Assembly (NCBI RefSeq): GCF_031885415.1
Contig: NZ_CP116871.1
Coordinates: forward strand, 558,001 to 622,000
Length of the DNA: 64,000 nt
From: Microbacterium forte
GTDB taxonomy: Bacteria; Actinomycetota; Actinomycetes; Actinomycetales; Microbacteriaceae
Direction: 5' to 3'
This document shows positions 40,892 to 49,101 of this stretch, one piece after another (positions within the stretch are counted from its first letter, which is position 1; every line of letters starts with the position of its first letter). A model generated the notes under the pieces. The model ran no database searches. It saw only the letters and a list, made by a program, of their open reading frames with translations, and was not told where the DNA came from. The position numbers and the translations under genes are program-made.

Positions 40892-42546
40892 CGAACACGC
40901 CCCTGTCTGCAGACGTACTGGTCATCGGATGGGGGCTCGCCGGTCTTGTCGCAGCGGGTGAGGCGCTGGATGCCGGTCGTCGTGTGATCCTGGTCGACCA
41001 GGAGCCGCGCACCAACCTCGGCGGGCAGGCATGGTGGTCGTTCGGCGGCCTGTTCTTCATCGACTCTCCCGAGCAGAGGCGGATGGGCATTCGCGATTCG
41101 CTGGCCCTCGCCACGCAGGACTGGTTCGGGACCGCATCGTTCGACCGCCCCGAGGATCACTGGCCGCGTCGGTGGGCCGAGGCCTATCTGCAGTTCGCGG
41201 CCGGAGAGAAGCGCTCGTGGTTGCGCGAACGCGGAGTGGGTTTCTTCCCGGTGGTCGGCTGGGCCGAACGCGGAGGCTACGGTGCGCTCGGTCCCGGCAA
41301 CTCCGTCCCTCGATTCCACATCACCTGGGGCACCGGGCCGGGTGTCGTCGCGCCGTTCGCCGCCGCGGTCGAGCAGGGCGAACGCGAGGGACGGATCACG
41401 ATCCTCCCCCGCCATCGCGTGACGGAGCTGATCACCACCGACGGAGCCGTCACCGGCGCGCGCGGCACGATCCTGGAGTCGAGCCCCGCCGCTCGCGGCG
41501 TCGAATCGACGCGGCGCGCGATCGGCGACTTCGAGATCAGCGCGGGCGCCACGATCGTCTCCTCCGGCGGTATCGGAGGAAATCACGACCTCGTGCGCGC
41601 TGCCTGGCCGGCAACCTTGGGCGCGCCTCCTGAGCACATGCTCACGGGAGTGCCCGCATATGTGGACGGATCGATGCACGCCGTCTCGGAGTCTGCCGGT
41701 GCGCGTCTCGTCAACGGCGACCGCATGTGGCACTACGTCGAGGGAATCACGAATTGGAACCCCGTGTGGCCGTCGCACGGCATCCGCATCCTCCCCGGCC
41801 CGTCTTCGCTGTGGCTGGACGCGACGGGCAAGAGACTGCCCGTGCCGCTCTTCCCGGGCTTCGACACGCTGGGCACACTCGCCCACCTCCGCAGCACCGG
41901 CCACGACCACTCGTGGTTCGTCACCTCTCGCCAGATCGTCGAGAAGGAGTTCGCCCTCTCCGGAAGCGAACAGAACCCCGATCTCACCGGCAAGGATGTC
42001 GGGCTCCTCGTGAAGTCCCGACTCGCCAAGGGCCCGACGGGGCCGGTGCAGGCGTTCCTCGACGAGGGAGAGGACTTCATCGTCGAGAACGACCTCGAAT
42101 CGCTGCTCGAGCAGATGCAGCGGCACCCCGGCGGAGAGTCACTCGACATCGATCATGTGCGACGAGAGGTGATCGCGCGTGACCTCGAGATGGAGAACGA
42201 GTTCACGAAAGACACCCAGATCGGCATGCTGCGTTCGATGCGCGGCTACCGTGGCGACAAGCTGATCCGCACCGCAGCTCCGCATCGTCTTCAGGACCCG
42301 GCAGCCGGCCCTCTCGTCGCCGTCAAACTCCACGTTCTCACCAGGAAGTCACTCGGCGGGATCAACACCGATCTCGACGGCCGCGCTCTCGGTGCCGACG
42401 GCGAACCGATCCCCGGTCTGTATGCCGCCGGTGAGGCGAGCGGATTCGGCGGCGGCGGTGTGCACGGTTACCGGGCGCTCGAGGGCACGTTCCTCGGTGG
42501 GTGTCTCTTCTCGGGACGCCAGGCCGGGCGCGCCGCCGCCCGTTGA
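40888..42546 (+). CDS. FAD-dependent dehydrogenase (KSTD/fumarate reductase-like)
   Basis: 552 residues from ATG at 40888, with GGAGAG about 6 nt upstream. Rossmann FAD motif [18 protein letters not shown] near residues 11-28 and VILVDQEP ending in Glu. It belongs to the FAD_binding_2 family with 3-ketosteroid dehydrogenases and fumarate reductases: [13 protein letters not shown], a cap domain, and the terminal [34 protein letters not shown] flavin contact region. Steroid or another ring substrate is possible but not shown. It overlaps the globin gene by 4 nt (ATGA), so the two proteins are made together. It converges with the hypothetical gene at 42561. Confidence 0.88.
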   Translation: MTNTPLSADVLVIGWGLAGLVAAGEALDAGRRVILVDQEPRTNLGGQAWWSFGGLFFIDSPEQRRMGIRDSLALATQDWFGTASFDRPEDHWPRRWAEAYLQFAAGEKRSWLRERGVGFFPVVGWAERGGYGALGPGNSVPRFHITWGTGPGVVAPFAAAVEQGEREGRITILPRHRVTELITTDGAVTGARGTILESSPAARGVESTRRAIGDFEISAGATIVSSGGIGGNHDLVRAAWPATLGAPPEHMLTGVPAYVDGSMHAVSESAGARLVNGDRMWHYVEGITNWNPVWPSHGIRILPGPSSLWLDATGKRLPVPLFPGFDTLGTLAHLRSTGHDHSWFVTSRQIVEKEFALSGSEQNPDLTGKDVGLLVKSRLAKGPTGPVQAFLDEGEDFIVENDLESLLEQMQRHPGGESLDIDHVRREVIARDLEMENEFTKDTQIGMLRSMRGYRGDKLIRTAAPHRLQDPAAGPLVAVKLHVLTRKSLGGINTDLDGRALGADGEPIPGLYAAGEASGFGGGGVHGYRALEGTFLGGCLFSGRQAGRAAAR

Positions 42547-42560
42547 GCTCGTGCTCCGCG

Positions 42561-43226
42561 CTACTGGGCGGAGCCGGTGCCCCTGACAGCTGTGAGACCG
42601 GCCGCGACGGGTCCTCGAGCGAGAACGTGACCGCGCCGGAAGGCGAGTCGAGTCCACCGCCCCGACTGCATCACCGGAACGTCTTCCTCACCGGAGATGA
42701 AGCCGAACGCGTCGGCCGCGAATGCGACTCCGCGAGGCAGGCCGCCGAGATCCTCGTCGGGCTCCCCCCAGATGGCTGCACGAAGCGCTCTGACGGCTTC
42801 CTCCCCGGACCCGGGCGTCGCTCCGCGCGCAACTGCGCTGATCCCCCACTGCGCGCGTCGAGCGATGACGGATGCCGCCAGGGTCGACGTCGGCTGCCAG
42901 TGGCCGCGCGGTGGAGCGACTCCGGCCCACGCGGGTGAGAGCCCTGTCTCCGGCAGGGTCAGCGCGCTGTCATCGTCTGTCGCGGTGAGCGAGGAGACGA
43001 CGACATCGCACTCGAGCTCAGGATCCACCTGCACGACGCGCATCGCCAGCACTGTCGGGGTCTGATCGAACAGACCGTGGGGCGCTAGAGCGGCTCCTGT
43101 GAGCGCGAGAACACCTCTGGCCGCCTGCAGCCGAACCCCCTCATCGGAGATTCGGGTCGCTCGCCCGAGGAAGGTCAGTACGTCCTTCGCGGTCTCGGCG
43201 TCTGCAAGAAGAAGCTGGTGGGGCAC
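42561..43226 (-). CDS. Conserved actinobacterial protein of unknown function
   Basis: 221 residues from GTG at 43226. I do not recognise a named domain. The first half reads as a compact alpha/beta fold (LLLADAETAKDVLTFLGRATRISDEGVRLQAARGVLALTGAALAP). No signal peptide, membrane segment or metal motif is visible. Similar proteins occur next to thioesterase genes in other Actinobacteria, from memory. The start is chosen because TAGTTT lies 7 nt upstream with no Shine-Dalgarno site; the long open frame further upstream is antisense to tesB and looks spurious. Divergent from tesB (51 nt between), so the two share a control region. Confidence 0.6.
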   Translation of the reverse strand: MPHQLLLADAETAKDVLTFLGRATRISDEGVRLQAARGVLALTGAALAPHGLFDQTPTVLAMRVVQVDPELECDVVVSSLTATDDDSALTLPETGLSPAWAGVAPPRGHWQPTSTLAASVIARRAQWGISAVARGATPGSGEEAVRALRAAIWGEPDEDLGGLPRGVAFAADAFGFISGEEDVPVMQSGRWTRLAFRRGHVLARGPVAAGLTAVRGTGSAQ

Positions 43227-43277
43227 ACCCTCTAAACTAGCAACGCCAGCGGCATCCGCCGTCGCGGGAAGGAACTC

Positions 43278-44165
43278 ATGACCGCCGACGCCCACGCGAT
43301 TCGCACCGTCGAACAACTCCTCGACGTACTGGACCTCGATTCCACTCAGGCCCGCACCACCGAAGACATCTTCACCGGATCTTCGCATCCGATGCCCTCC
43401 GGGCGGATCTACGGTGGTCAAGTGCTCGCTCAGAGCCTCCTCGCCGCGGAACGGACGCTCCCCGAGGATCGTGCGGTGCACTCCATGCACGGGTACTTTC
43501 TGCGGCCGGGCGACGCAAGCCAGGGCATCACGATCGCCGTCGACCGCATCCACGACGGCCGATCCTTCTCCACCCGTCGTTCGCAGGCGTATCAGAACGG
43601 TGTGCCGATCTTCTCGATGATCGCCTCCTTCCAGGACGACGATCCGGGCATCGAGCACGCGGTTCCCATGCCTGAAGGAATTCCGGGTCCGGACTCTCTG
43701 CTGCCCGACGAGCAGCGCGTCGACGGGCTGCCGCCCGGCGTTGTTCGGATGCTCAGCGATCGCGCTGCTGACGTGCGCCACATCGACTCACCGATGTTCC
43801 TGCCGAGCGCGGATTCCCGCGTTCCTCAGCAGGGCGTCTGGATGCGCATGAAGGCACCGCTTCCCGACGACCAGCGCATTCACCGGGCGGCTCTCGCGTA
43901 TCTCAGCGATATGACGATCCAGGAATCGATCCTTCGCGCCCACGGCGTGTACTGGGGGCTCCCGGGGTTGAAGGTGGCGAGCCTCGACCACGCGATGTGG
44001 TGGCACCGGCCTGCGCGCGTCGACGAGTGGCTGCTCTACCTGCAGGAATCGCCGAACGCGCGCGGGGGCCGCGGCCTCGCTCAGGGACGCATCTACACGC
44101 AGTCGGGCGATCTGGTCGCCTCTGTCGCCCAGGAGATCATGGTCAGGGTGCCGTCCCCGGCCTGA
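43278..44165 (+). CDS. tesB: Acyl-CoA thioesterase II (TesB)
   Basis: 295 residues. Double hot-dog thioesterase hydrolysing medium- and long-chain acyl-CoA. Signature features: IYGGQVLAQSLLAAERTLPEDRAVHSMHGYFLRPGDASQGI (helix/His region), YQNGVPIFSMIASFQ, then ALAYLSDMTIQESILRAHG (Asp near 210 of the catalytic triad) and LDHAMWWHRPARVDEWLLYLQESPNA. AAGGA lies 4-5 nt before the ATG. The likely role is in fatty-acid turnover or CoA recycling. It converges with a 4-hydroxybenzoyl-CoA-type thioesterase gene, with 16 nt between. Confidence 0.94.
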   Translation: MTADAHAIRTVEQLLDVLDLDSTQARTTEDIFTGSSHPMPSGRIYGGQVLAQSLLAAERTLPEDRAVHSMHGYFLRPGDASQGITIAVDRIHDGRSFSTRRSQAYQNGVPIFSMIASFQDDDPGIEHAVPMPEGIPGPDSLLPDEQRVDGLPPGVVRMLSDRAADVRHIDSPMFLPSADSRVPQQGVWMRMKAPLPDDQRIHRAALAYLSDMTIQESILRAHGVYWGLPGLKVASLDHAMWWHRPARVDEWLLYLQESPNARGGRGLAQGRIYTQSGDLVASVAQEIMVRVPSPA

Positions 44166-44181
44166 TGCCGCGCCTTTCGGC

Positions 44182-44670
44182 TCAGCGGTGGGTGTACTCG
44201 ATGGAGGGGCCGACGTACGGCTCCCACGCGTCGCGCATCTCCTGCGTGAGCCGTGTGGGACGGCCCGACTTGGCGTCGACGAGCACGATGATCGCGGTCG
44301 ACCGCGCATAGATCGTGCGGGGCTCGGCTGCGGGGTCGTTGTGCACCTCGTAGCAGACCTCGACGCTGGAGCCGCCGAGCTTGCCGAACCACATCTGCAC
44401 TTCGAGAGGTCGACGCTGGTACGGCACCGGAGCGAGGTACTCGATCTCCTGCCGCGCGATGAGCGTCAGCGTGCCCTCGTCGATGCCTGAATCGAGCACA
44501 GCGGTCGATGGTGCCTGCTCACCGGGACCCGCACGCCAGAACGCGCGTACGCGCGCCTCCTCGAGGAGCTTCAGCATCGAGGTGTTGTTGACGTGATTGA
44601 ATGCGTCCAGATCGCCCCAGCGGAGTTGGATCGGGATGTGCAGCCGGGGCCCCGGTGTCAGGTCGGACAT
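44182..44670 (-). CDS. Acyl-CoA thioesterase (4HBT/FadM type)
   Basis: 162 residues. Single hot-dog domain of the 4-hydroxybenzoyl-CoA thioesterase family: IQLRWGDLDAFNHVNNTSMLKLLEEARVRAFW, with catalytic Asp in WGDLDAFNHV, then IEYLAPVPYQRRPLEVQMWFGKLGGSSVEV. Resembles YbgC/FadM-type enzymes acting on short or long acyl-CoA. Starts 6 nt after the ettA stop on the same strand, so probably shares its transcript. With TesB next door, the window encodes two unrelated-fold-order thioesterases side by side. Confidence 0.9.
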   Translation of the reverse strand: MSDLTPGPRLHIPIQLRWGDLDAFNHVNNTSMLKLLEEARVRAFWRAGPGEQAPSTAVLDSGIDEGTLTLIARQEIEYLAPVPYQRRPLEVQMWFGKLGGSSVEVCYEVHNDPAAEPRTIYARSTAIIVLVDAKSGRPTRLTQEMRDAWEPYVGPSIEYTHR

Positions 44671-44676
44671 CGGCGA

Positions 44677-46356
44677 TCAGTCGCGCGTGAGCTTGCGGTG
44701 CGTCGACCGGTGCGGCTTGGCCGCGTCGGCGCCGAGGCGCTGGACCTTGTTCTCCTCGTAGGACTCGAAGTTGCCCTCGAACCAGTACCACTGAGCGGGC
44801 TTCTCGTCGGTGCCCTCGTACGCGAGGATGTGGGTCGCGATGCGGTCGAGGAACCACCGGTCGTGAGTGATGACCACTGCGCAGCCGGGGAACTCGAGAA
44901 GCGCGTTCTCGAGAGAACTCAACGTCTCGACGTCCAGGTCGTTGGTCGGCTCGTCGAGCAGGAGAAGGTTGCCGCCCTCCTTGAGCGTGAGGGCCAGGTT
45001 CAGACGGTTGCGCTCGCCACCGGAGAGCACGCCTGCCTTCTTCTGCTGGTCCGGGCCCTTGAAACCGAACTTCGAGACGTACGCGCGTGAGGGGATCTCC
45101 GTCTTGCCCACCGTGATGACGTCGAGACCGTCGGACACGACCTCCCACAGCGTCTTGTCGGGGTCGATGTTCGAGCGCGACTGGTCGACGTAGCTGATCT
45201 TGACCGTCTCGCCGATCTTGAGGTCTCCGCCGTCGAGCGGCTCCAGGCCGACGATCGTCTTGAACAGGGTCGTCTTACCGACACCGTTGGGGCCGATCAC
45301 ACCGACGATGCCGTTCGGCGGAAGGTTGAAGCTGAGCCCATCGATGAGCACCCGGCCGTCGAAGCCCTTCTGGAGCTTCTTCGCATCGATCACGATGCTT
45401 CCGAGACGCGGTCCCGCAGGAATCGAGATCTCCTCGAAGTCCAGCTTCCTGGTGCGTTCGGCCTCTGTCGCCATCTCCTCGTACCGCGCGAGTCGCGCCT
45501 TCGACTTCGTCTGACGGCCCTTTGCGCTGGACCTGACCCACTCCAGCTCCTCCTTGAGGCGCTTGGCGAGCTTCGCGTCCTTCTTGCCCTGGACCTCGAG
45601 GCGTTCGCCCTTCTTCTCCAGGTAGGTCGAGTAGTTGCCCTCGTAGCCGATCAGGCGGCCACGGTCGACCTCGGCGATCCATTCGGCGACGTGGTCGAGG
45701 AAGTACCGGTCGTGAGTGATGGCGATGACCGCGCCCTTGTATGCCTGAAGGTGCTGCTCGAGCCAGAGCACGCTTTCCGCGTCGAGGTGGTTGGTCGGCT
45801 CGTCGAGCAGGAGCAGATCGGGCTTCTGCAGGAGCAGCTTCGCGAGTGCGACGCGTCGCTTCTCACCTCCGGAGAGCGGAGCGATCGCCGCGTCTCCGGG
45901 AGGCGTGCGCAAGGCGTCCATGGCCTGTTCGAGCTGCGAATCGAGGTCCCAGCCGTCCGCCGCGTCGATCTCCTCCTGCAGGGTTCCCATCTCGGAGAGC
46001 AGGGAGTCGAAGTCGGCATCGGGATCTGCCATCAGCATGGAGATCTCGTTGAACCGGTCGACCTTCGCCTTGATGGCGATGCCGTCCTGGATGTTCTCGA
46101 TCACCGTCTTGGTCTCGTCGAGCTCCGGCTCCTGCATCAGGATTCCGACCGAGAAACCGGGAGACAGCTTCGCCTCGCCGTTCGACGGCGTGTCCATTCC
46201 GGCCATGATCTTGAGGATCGTCGACTTTCCGGCGCCGTTGGGACCCACCATGCCGATCTTGGCACCGGGGAGGAACGCCATCGTGACGTCATCGAGGATG
46301 AGCTTCTCACCCACCGCCTTACGTGCACGAACCATCGAGTAGATGTACTCAGCCAC
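44677..46356 (-). CDS. ettA: Energy-dependent translational throttle protein EttA (ABC-F)
   Basis: 559 residues from GTG at 46356. Two ABC ATPase modules with no membrane domain: Walker A GPNGAGKST and GPNGVGKTT, signatures LSGGEKRRVALAKLL and LSGGERNRLNLALTL, and Walker B LLLLDEPTNHLDAES and LLLLDEPTNDLDVET. The linker and the ABC-F arm lie between, and the insert and C-terminus match EttA. It binds the ribosomal E site and gates entry into elongation by ATP/ADP ratio. GGAG is ~11 nt before the GTG, and TAGGCT at 46398-46403 gives a leader. It is followed by the 4HBT thioesterase. Confidence 0.95.
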   Translation of the reverse strand: MAEYIYSMVRARKAVGEKLILDDVTMAFLPGAKIGMVGPNGAGKSTILKIMAGMDTPSNGEAKLSPGFSVGILMQEPELDETKTVIENIQDGIAIKAKVDRFNEISMLMADPDADFDSLLSEMGTLQEEIDAADGWDLDSQLEQAMDALRTPPGDAAIAPLSGGEKRRVALAKLLLQKPDLLLLDEPTNHLDAESVLWLEQHLQAYKGAVIAITHDRYFLDHVAEWIAEVDRGRLIGYEGNYSTYLEKKGERLEVQGKKDAKLAKRLKEELEWVRSSAKGRQTKSKARLARYEEMATEAERTRKLDFEEISIPAGPRLGSIVIDAKKLQKGFDGRVLIDGLSFNLPPNGIVGVIGPNGVGKTTLFKTIVGLEPLDGGDLKIGETVKISYVDQSRSNIDPDKTLWEVVSDGLDVITVGKTEIPSRAYVSKFGFKGPDQQKKAGVLSGGERNRLNLALTLKEGGNLLLLDEPTNDLDVETLSSLENALLEFPGCAVVITHDRWFLDRIATHILAYEGTDEKPAQWYWFEGNFESYEENKVQRLGADAAKPHRSTHRKLTRD

Positions 46357-46492
46357 CGAAAACCGCTCCTTCTGTTGGCGTCGAAGATCGACACTCCAGC
46401 CTACCGGCGATCTCGGGGGCCGCTACCGAAGCCGGATGCCAGCTCCACGACGCGGTTGCGCGCGGTGCCGCACGTGCCACGCACGTGGCGGG

Positions 46493-46990
46493 TCACCAGT
46501 CGATCGCTCGCGTCGTCCCGACGAGACAACGTCCCTCGGCCAGTTGCGGCATGACGACCGTGACGGGCTCGCCCGTCGACGGGCCCACCTGCCCTATGAG
46601 GCACTCCGTGTCTCCCCACCGCACGGCGAACATGAGGCTCTCCACCGGGTTGCCGACGGTCGAGACGTCCTGTGTGACCTGCATGGCTGCGCGGTCGAAC
46701 CCGGCGGCGATCAGGGCGTCGATGTAGGCACGACCCGACACCTTCTGGTCTGACGCCCACACCGCGGCGGTCACGGCCGCGAAGAGCGGCAGGTTGTCAT
46801 CGGCGGTGCCGTCCGGAACGTACGCGGAACCCGAAGGAGACGCCGACGGACTGGGGCTCACTCCGGCATCCGTCGGCTTCGGTGTGGGCGTTGCGGGCGC
46901 ACCGCATGAGGTCAGCAGCAGCGCCAGCGTCGTGGCGACGCCGGTCGCGATCGCCGCACGCGATGCGGAGGAGTCCGGTCGTCGAAGCAC
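46493..46990 (-). CDS. Putative lipoprotein (DUF6993-like)
   Basis: 165 residues from GTG at 46990. Residues 1-29 are a signal peptide with lipobox LLTSC; then a Pro/Ser/Thr-rich spacer (PTPKPTDAGVSPSPSASPSGS) that would hold the domain away from the membrane. The C-terminal domain, GRAYIDALIAAGFDRAAMQVTQDVSTVGNPVESLMFAVRWGDTECLIGQ, matches a family found in Microbacteriaceae with no known function. The start follows TAGACT by 6 nt with no Shine-Dalgarno site, so the mRNA is probably leaderless. Confidence 0.75.
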   Translation of the reverse strand: MLRRPDSSASRAAIATGVATTLALLLTSCGAPATPTPKPTDAGVSPSPSASPSGSAYVPDGTADDNLPLFAAVTAAVWASDQKVSGRAYIDALIAAGFDRAAMQVTQDVSTVGNPVESLMFAVRWGDTECLIGQVGPSTGEPVTVVMPQLAEGRCLVGTTRAIDW

Positions 46991-46996
46991 GAACTG

Positions 46997-47002
46997 AGTC
47001 TA
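46997..47002 (-). promoter_or_regulatory. -10 box TAGACT, leaderless-type promoter of the DUF6993-like lipoprotein
   Basis: TAGACT ends 6 nt before the GTG at 46990. Confidence 0.45.
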
Positions 47003-47075
47003 AGGGCGTCCTCCCCCGCAGCGCCCGAGCGCGCTCACGGCTGCCATGTGCGCCGGCGTCGATCGGCCAGGAATC

Positions 47076-47618
47076 TCAGAGCGTGCTCGCCCCTGCGGCA
47101 GCAGAATCCGCGAGGCCGTCTTCGGTGCCCAAGTGCGCGCCGTCCTTCGCCGCCCACGACGTGTCGATGTCCGGACCGTCACCACGCGAGTGCGCAGGCT
47201 GCTCGGGGTCATCGTGCGGATCCGATGTCGCAGCGGTTCTGGATGGGGCATCGACCCCCGATCGCGCGCTGCGGCGATACGCCGTCGTCCCCCATCGGAG
47301 ATCGTGGCCGATCGCATCGGCGTCGATGTCGACGCTCGTGCCCTGCTTGCCGTTGTTCTCCCAGGCGCGAATCTTCATCCTCCCCGTGACGATCACGCTG
47401 TCACCGGACCGCAGAGAGGCCTTCGCATGTTCGCCCAGCTGACGGAAAGCCGCGACCGAGTACCAGTTCGTCGTCACATCGACCCACGTCTGGGTCGCAT
47501 CATCGAATCGTCGGTGCGTGCTCGCGAGTCGGAAGTTCGTGACGGGAACTCCACCTGTCGTTCGCCCCTGAGTGGGATCGGTGGCGACGTTGCCGACGAT
47601 GGTCACTGTGTCATGCAT
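47076..47618 (-). CDS. ssb: Single-stranded DNA-binding protein, atypical C-terminus
   Basis: 180 residues. OB-fold SSB core at residues 1-~110: MHDTVTIVGNVATDPTQGRTTGGVPVTNFRLAST, then WYSVAAFRQLGEHAKASLRSGDSVIVTGRMKIRAW. GAGGAG lies 8-9 nt before the ATG. The tail ends in AAAGASTL rather than the acidic DDDIPF-type tip used to recruit SSB partners, so this is probably the secondary SSB (SsbB-like) seen in actinobacteria and not the replicative one. It shares the 204-nt gap (47619-47822) with the 89-residue protein. Confidence 0.9.
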   Translation of the reverse strand: MHDTVTIVGNVATDPTQGRTTGGVPVTNFRLASTHRRFDDATQTWVDVTTNWYSVAAFRQLGEHAKASLRSGDSVIVTGRMKIRAWENNGKQGTSVDIDADAIGHDLRWGTTAYRRSARSGVDAPSRTAATSDPHDDPEQPAHSRGDGPDIDTSWAAKDGAHLGTEDGLADSAAAGASTL

Positions 47619-47788
47619 GTTCTCTCCTCTGTGCCCGGAGCGTGCGTCCGGATCACTTCAGAGTGCGTCCTCTCTCCACCTCGCCGATGCCGAGAACACG
47701 GGCATCCTGAACAACTCGGAGCGGCGCGCGAATGTGCAGAACCACTCCGTCGCCGGCAGTCGTCACGTCTGGCCAGCAATGTCGGTGG

Positions 47789-47804
47789 TCGGTCATACGT
47801 TCGA
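47789..47804. promoter_or_regulatory. Possible LexA (SOS) box upstream of the 89-residue protein
   Basis: TCGGTCATACGTTCGA matches the actinobacterial LexA consensus TCGAAC-N4-GTTCGA at 10 of 12 arm positions; the right arm is perfect. It lies 18 nt before the ATG at 47823 and overlaps a TACGTT -10-like site. A match by eye only. Confidence 0.4.
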
Positions 47805-47822
47805 ATCATGAAAGGAGATTCG

Positions 47823-48092
47823 ATGTCTGCAACCCTGATCACGTCCACGCCCGAGGTTCCCTACGCGACACCGCAGCTGTCGACCAAGAAGGAGCATCTT
47901 GTGCGCGCGTCAGCCCACCTGTGGCGGGTTCACGACGCGCGAGAGAGGGTCCTCGGGCACCTGCGCCTCATCCCGGATCCACTCGGGGTTCGCTACCGGG
48001 CGGAGCGCCTGCACCTCGCCACGGCGTCGTTCCGACTCGTCGGCGACTTCTGGAGCGCGGATGACGCGGTCGCCGCTCTCCGCAACGGATGA
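47823..48092 (+). CDS. 89-residue protein of unknown function
   Basis: Chosen because AAGGAG lies 6 nt before the ATG. The sequence is MSATLITSTPEVPYATPQLS, then basic, helical (EHLVRASAHLWRVHDARERVLGHL) and ends with SFRLVGDFWSADDAVAALRNG. No signal peptide, membrane segment or known domain. The basic helix and ssb opposite, plus a possible SOS box upstream, could mean a small DNA- or stress-related role, but this is a guess. The frame is open for 259 codons upstream, but only this portion has a proper RBS. It is followed by tRNA-Arg on the other strand. Confidence 0.65.
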   Translation: MSATLITSTPEVPYATPQLSTKKEHLVRASAHLWRVHDARERVLGHLRLIPDPLGVRYRAERLHLATASFRLVGDFWSADDAVAALRNG

Positions 48093-48115
48093 GCACTGCC
48101 CGGCTCAGGCGATCG

Positions 48116-48188
48116 TGCCCCCGGCAGGATTCGAACCTGCGACCAAGAGATTAGAAGGCTCCTGCTCTATCCCCTGAGCTACGGAGGC
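48116..48188 (-). tRNA. tRNA-Arg(TCT)
   Basis: 73 nt. Acceptor GCCTCCG pairs with CGGGGGC (one U-G), the discriminator is A, and the anticodon loop CTTCTAA gives UCU for AGA (and AGG by wobble). T-loop TTCGAAT. CCA is not encoded. Confidence 0.94.
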
Positions 48189-48235
48189 GCACACATCTAC
48201 CGTACCGCGCCAGACTCGGATGTCGGAGCCGTCGA

Positions 48236-48241
48236 TAGGAT
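48236..48241 (+). promoter_or_regulatory. -10 box TAGGAT, leaderless-type promoter of orn
   Basis: TAGGAT ends 6 nt before the ATG at 48248; the same bases could act as a weak RBS. Confidence 0.4.
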
Positions 48242-48247
48242 GGCGAA

Positions 48248-48874
48248 ATGGTATCTGCCTCAGAGAATGACCGCCTCGTATGGATCGATTGTGAGATGAC
48301 CGGTCTCGATCTGGCCGTCGACGAACTCGTCGAGATCGCCGTCGTCGTCACTGATTTCGAGCTCCGTCCGGTGGACCCCGGCTTCCAGGTCGTCATCCGC
48401 CCGAGCGACGCGGCACTCGAGAACATGAATGACTTCGTGACGAAGATGCACGAGACGTCGGGGTTGATCAACGAGATCCCCCACGGCGTATCGTTGGCCG
48501 AGGCCGAGGCGCAGACCCTCGCCTACATCAAGCGATTCGCTCCGGTCGAGCGCAAGGCTCCTCTCGCCGGCAACACCATCGGCACAGACCGGATGTTCCT
48601 GGCCAAGTACATGAGTCAGGTCGATCAGTGGCTCCACTATCGCAACGTCGATGTCTCGAGCATCAAAGAGCTCTCGCGGCGGTGGTACCCGCGGGTGTTC
48701 TTCCAGGCGCCGGCGAAGGACGGCGGACACCGCGCCCTCGCCGACATCCTCGAGTCCATTCGCGAGCTGCGGTACTACCGCGAGGCGGTCTTCGTCGACG
48801 AACCGGGGCCCTCGAGTGACGATGCTCGCGACATCGCCGCACGCACGGTGTCAGAGTTCACTCCGAACATGTAA
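48248..48874 (+). CDS. orn: Oligoribonuclease Orn
   Basis: 208 residues. DEDDh 3'-5' exonuclease that degrades RNA dinucleotides to mononucleotides, including pGpG from c-di-GMP. Exo I WIDCEMTGLDL (Asp, Glu), Exo II near LAGNTIGTDRMFLAKY, and Exo III YYREAVF preceded by GGHRALADILES. The length is normal (~200). It may be transcribed on into tRNA-His, 36 nt downstream. The 48093-48247 interval holds only tRNA-Arg and the promoter. Confidence 0.96.
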   Translation: MVSASENDRLVWIDCEMTGLDLAVDELVEIAVVVTDFELRPVDPGFQVVIRPSDAALENMNDFVTKMHETSGLINEIPHGVSLAEAEAQTLAYIKRFAPVERKAPLAGNTIGTDRMFLAKYMSQVDQWLHYRNVDVSSIKELSRRWYPRVFFQAPAKDGGHRALADILESIRELRYYREAVFVDEPGPSSDDARDIAARTVSEFTPNM

Positions 48875-48910
48875 TAGACTCGTCTGGTTGCCGATCGCGA
48901 TCGGCACATG

Positions 48911-48986
48911 GTGGGTATAGCTCAGCTGGTAGAGCGCTGGCTTGTGGTGCCGGATGTCGCGGGTTCGAGTCCCGTTACTCACCCCA
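48911..48986 (+). tRNA. tRNA-His(GTG)
   Basis: Acceptor GTGGGTA pairs with TACTCAC (one G-U); G at 48910 is the G-1 that pairs with C73. The anticodon loop TTGTGGT gives GUG. Unlike the other tRNAs here, CCA (48984-48986) is encoded. Confidence 0.94.
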
Positions 48987-48990
48987 CTCT

Positions 48991-49024
48991 GAGAAGGTCC
49001 GAGTCGAAAGGCTCGGACCTTCTC
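48991..49024 (+). terminator. Intrinsic terminator after tRNA-His
   Basis: Stem GAGAAGGTCCGAG/CTCGGACCTTCTC (13 perfect pairs) extended by T-G and C-G pairs to a GAAA tetraloop, 4 nt after the tRNA CCA end. Downstream is TGCG, so there is no U-tract outside the stem. Confidence 0.8.
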
Positions 49025-49101
49025 TGCGTCACGAAGCGCTTCCTGCTCCGGGCCCTAACCACGGTGATCGACGCACGGTGAGGCCCCCGTAGGATTGCGG
49101 G

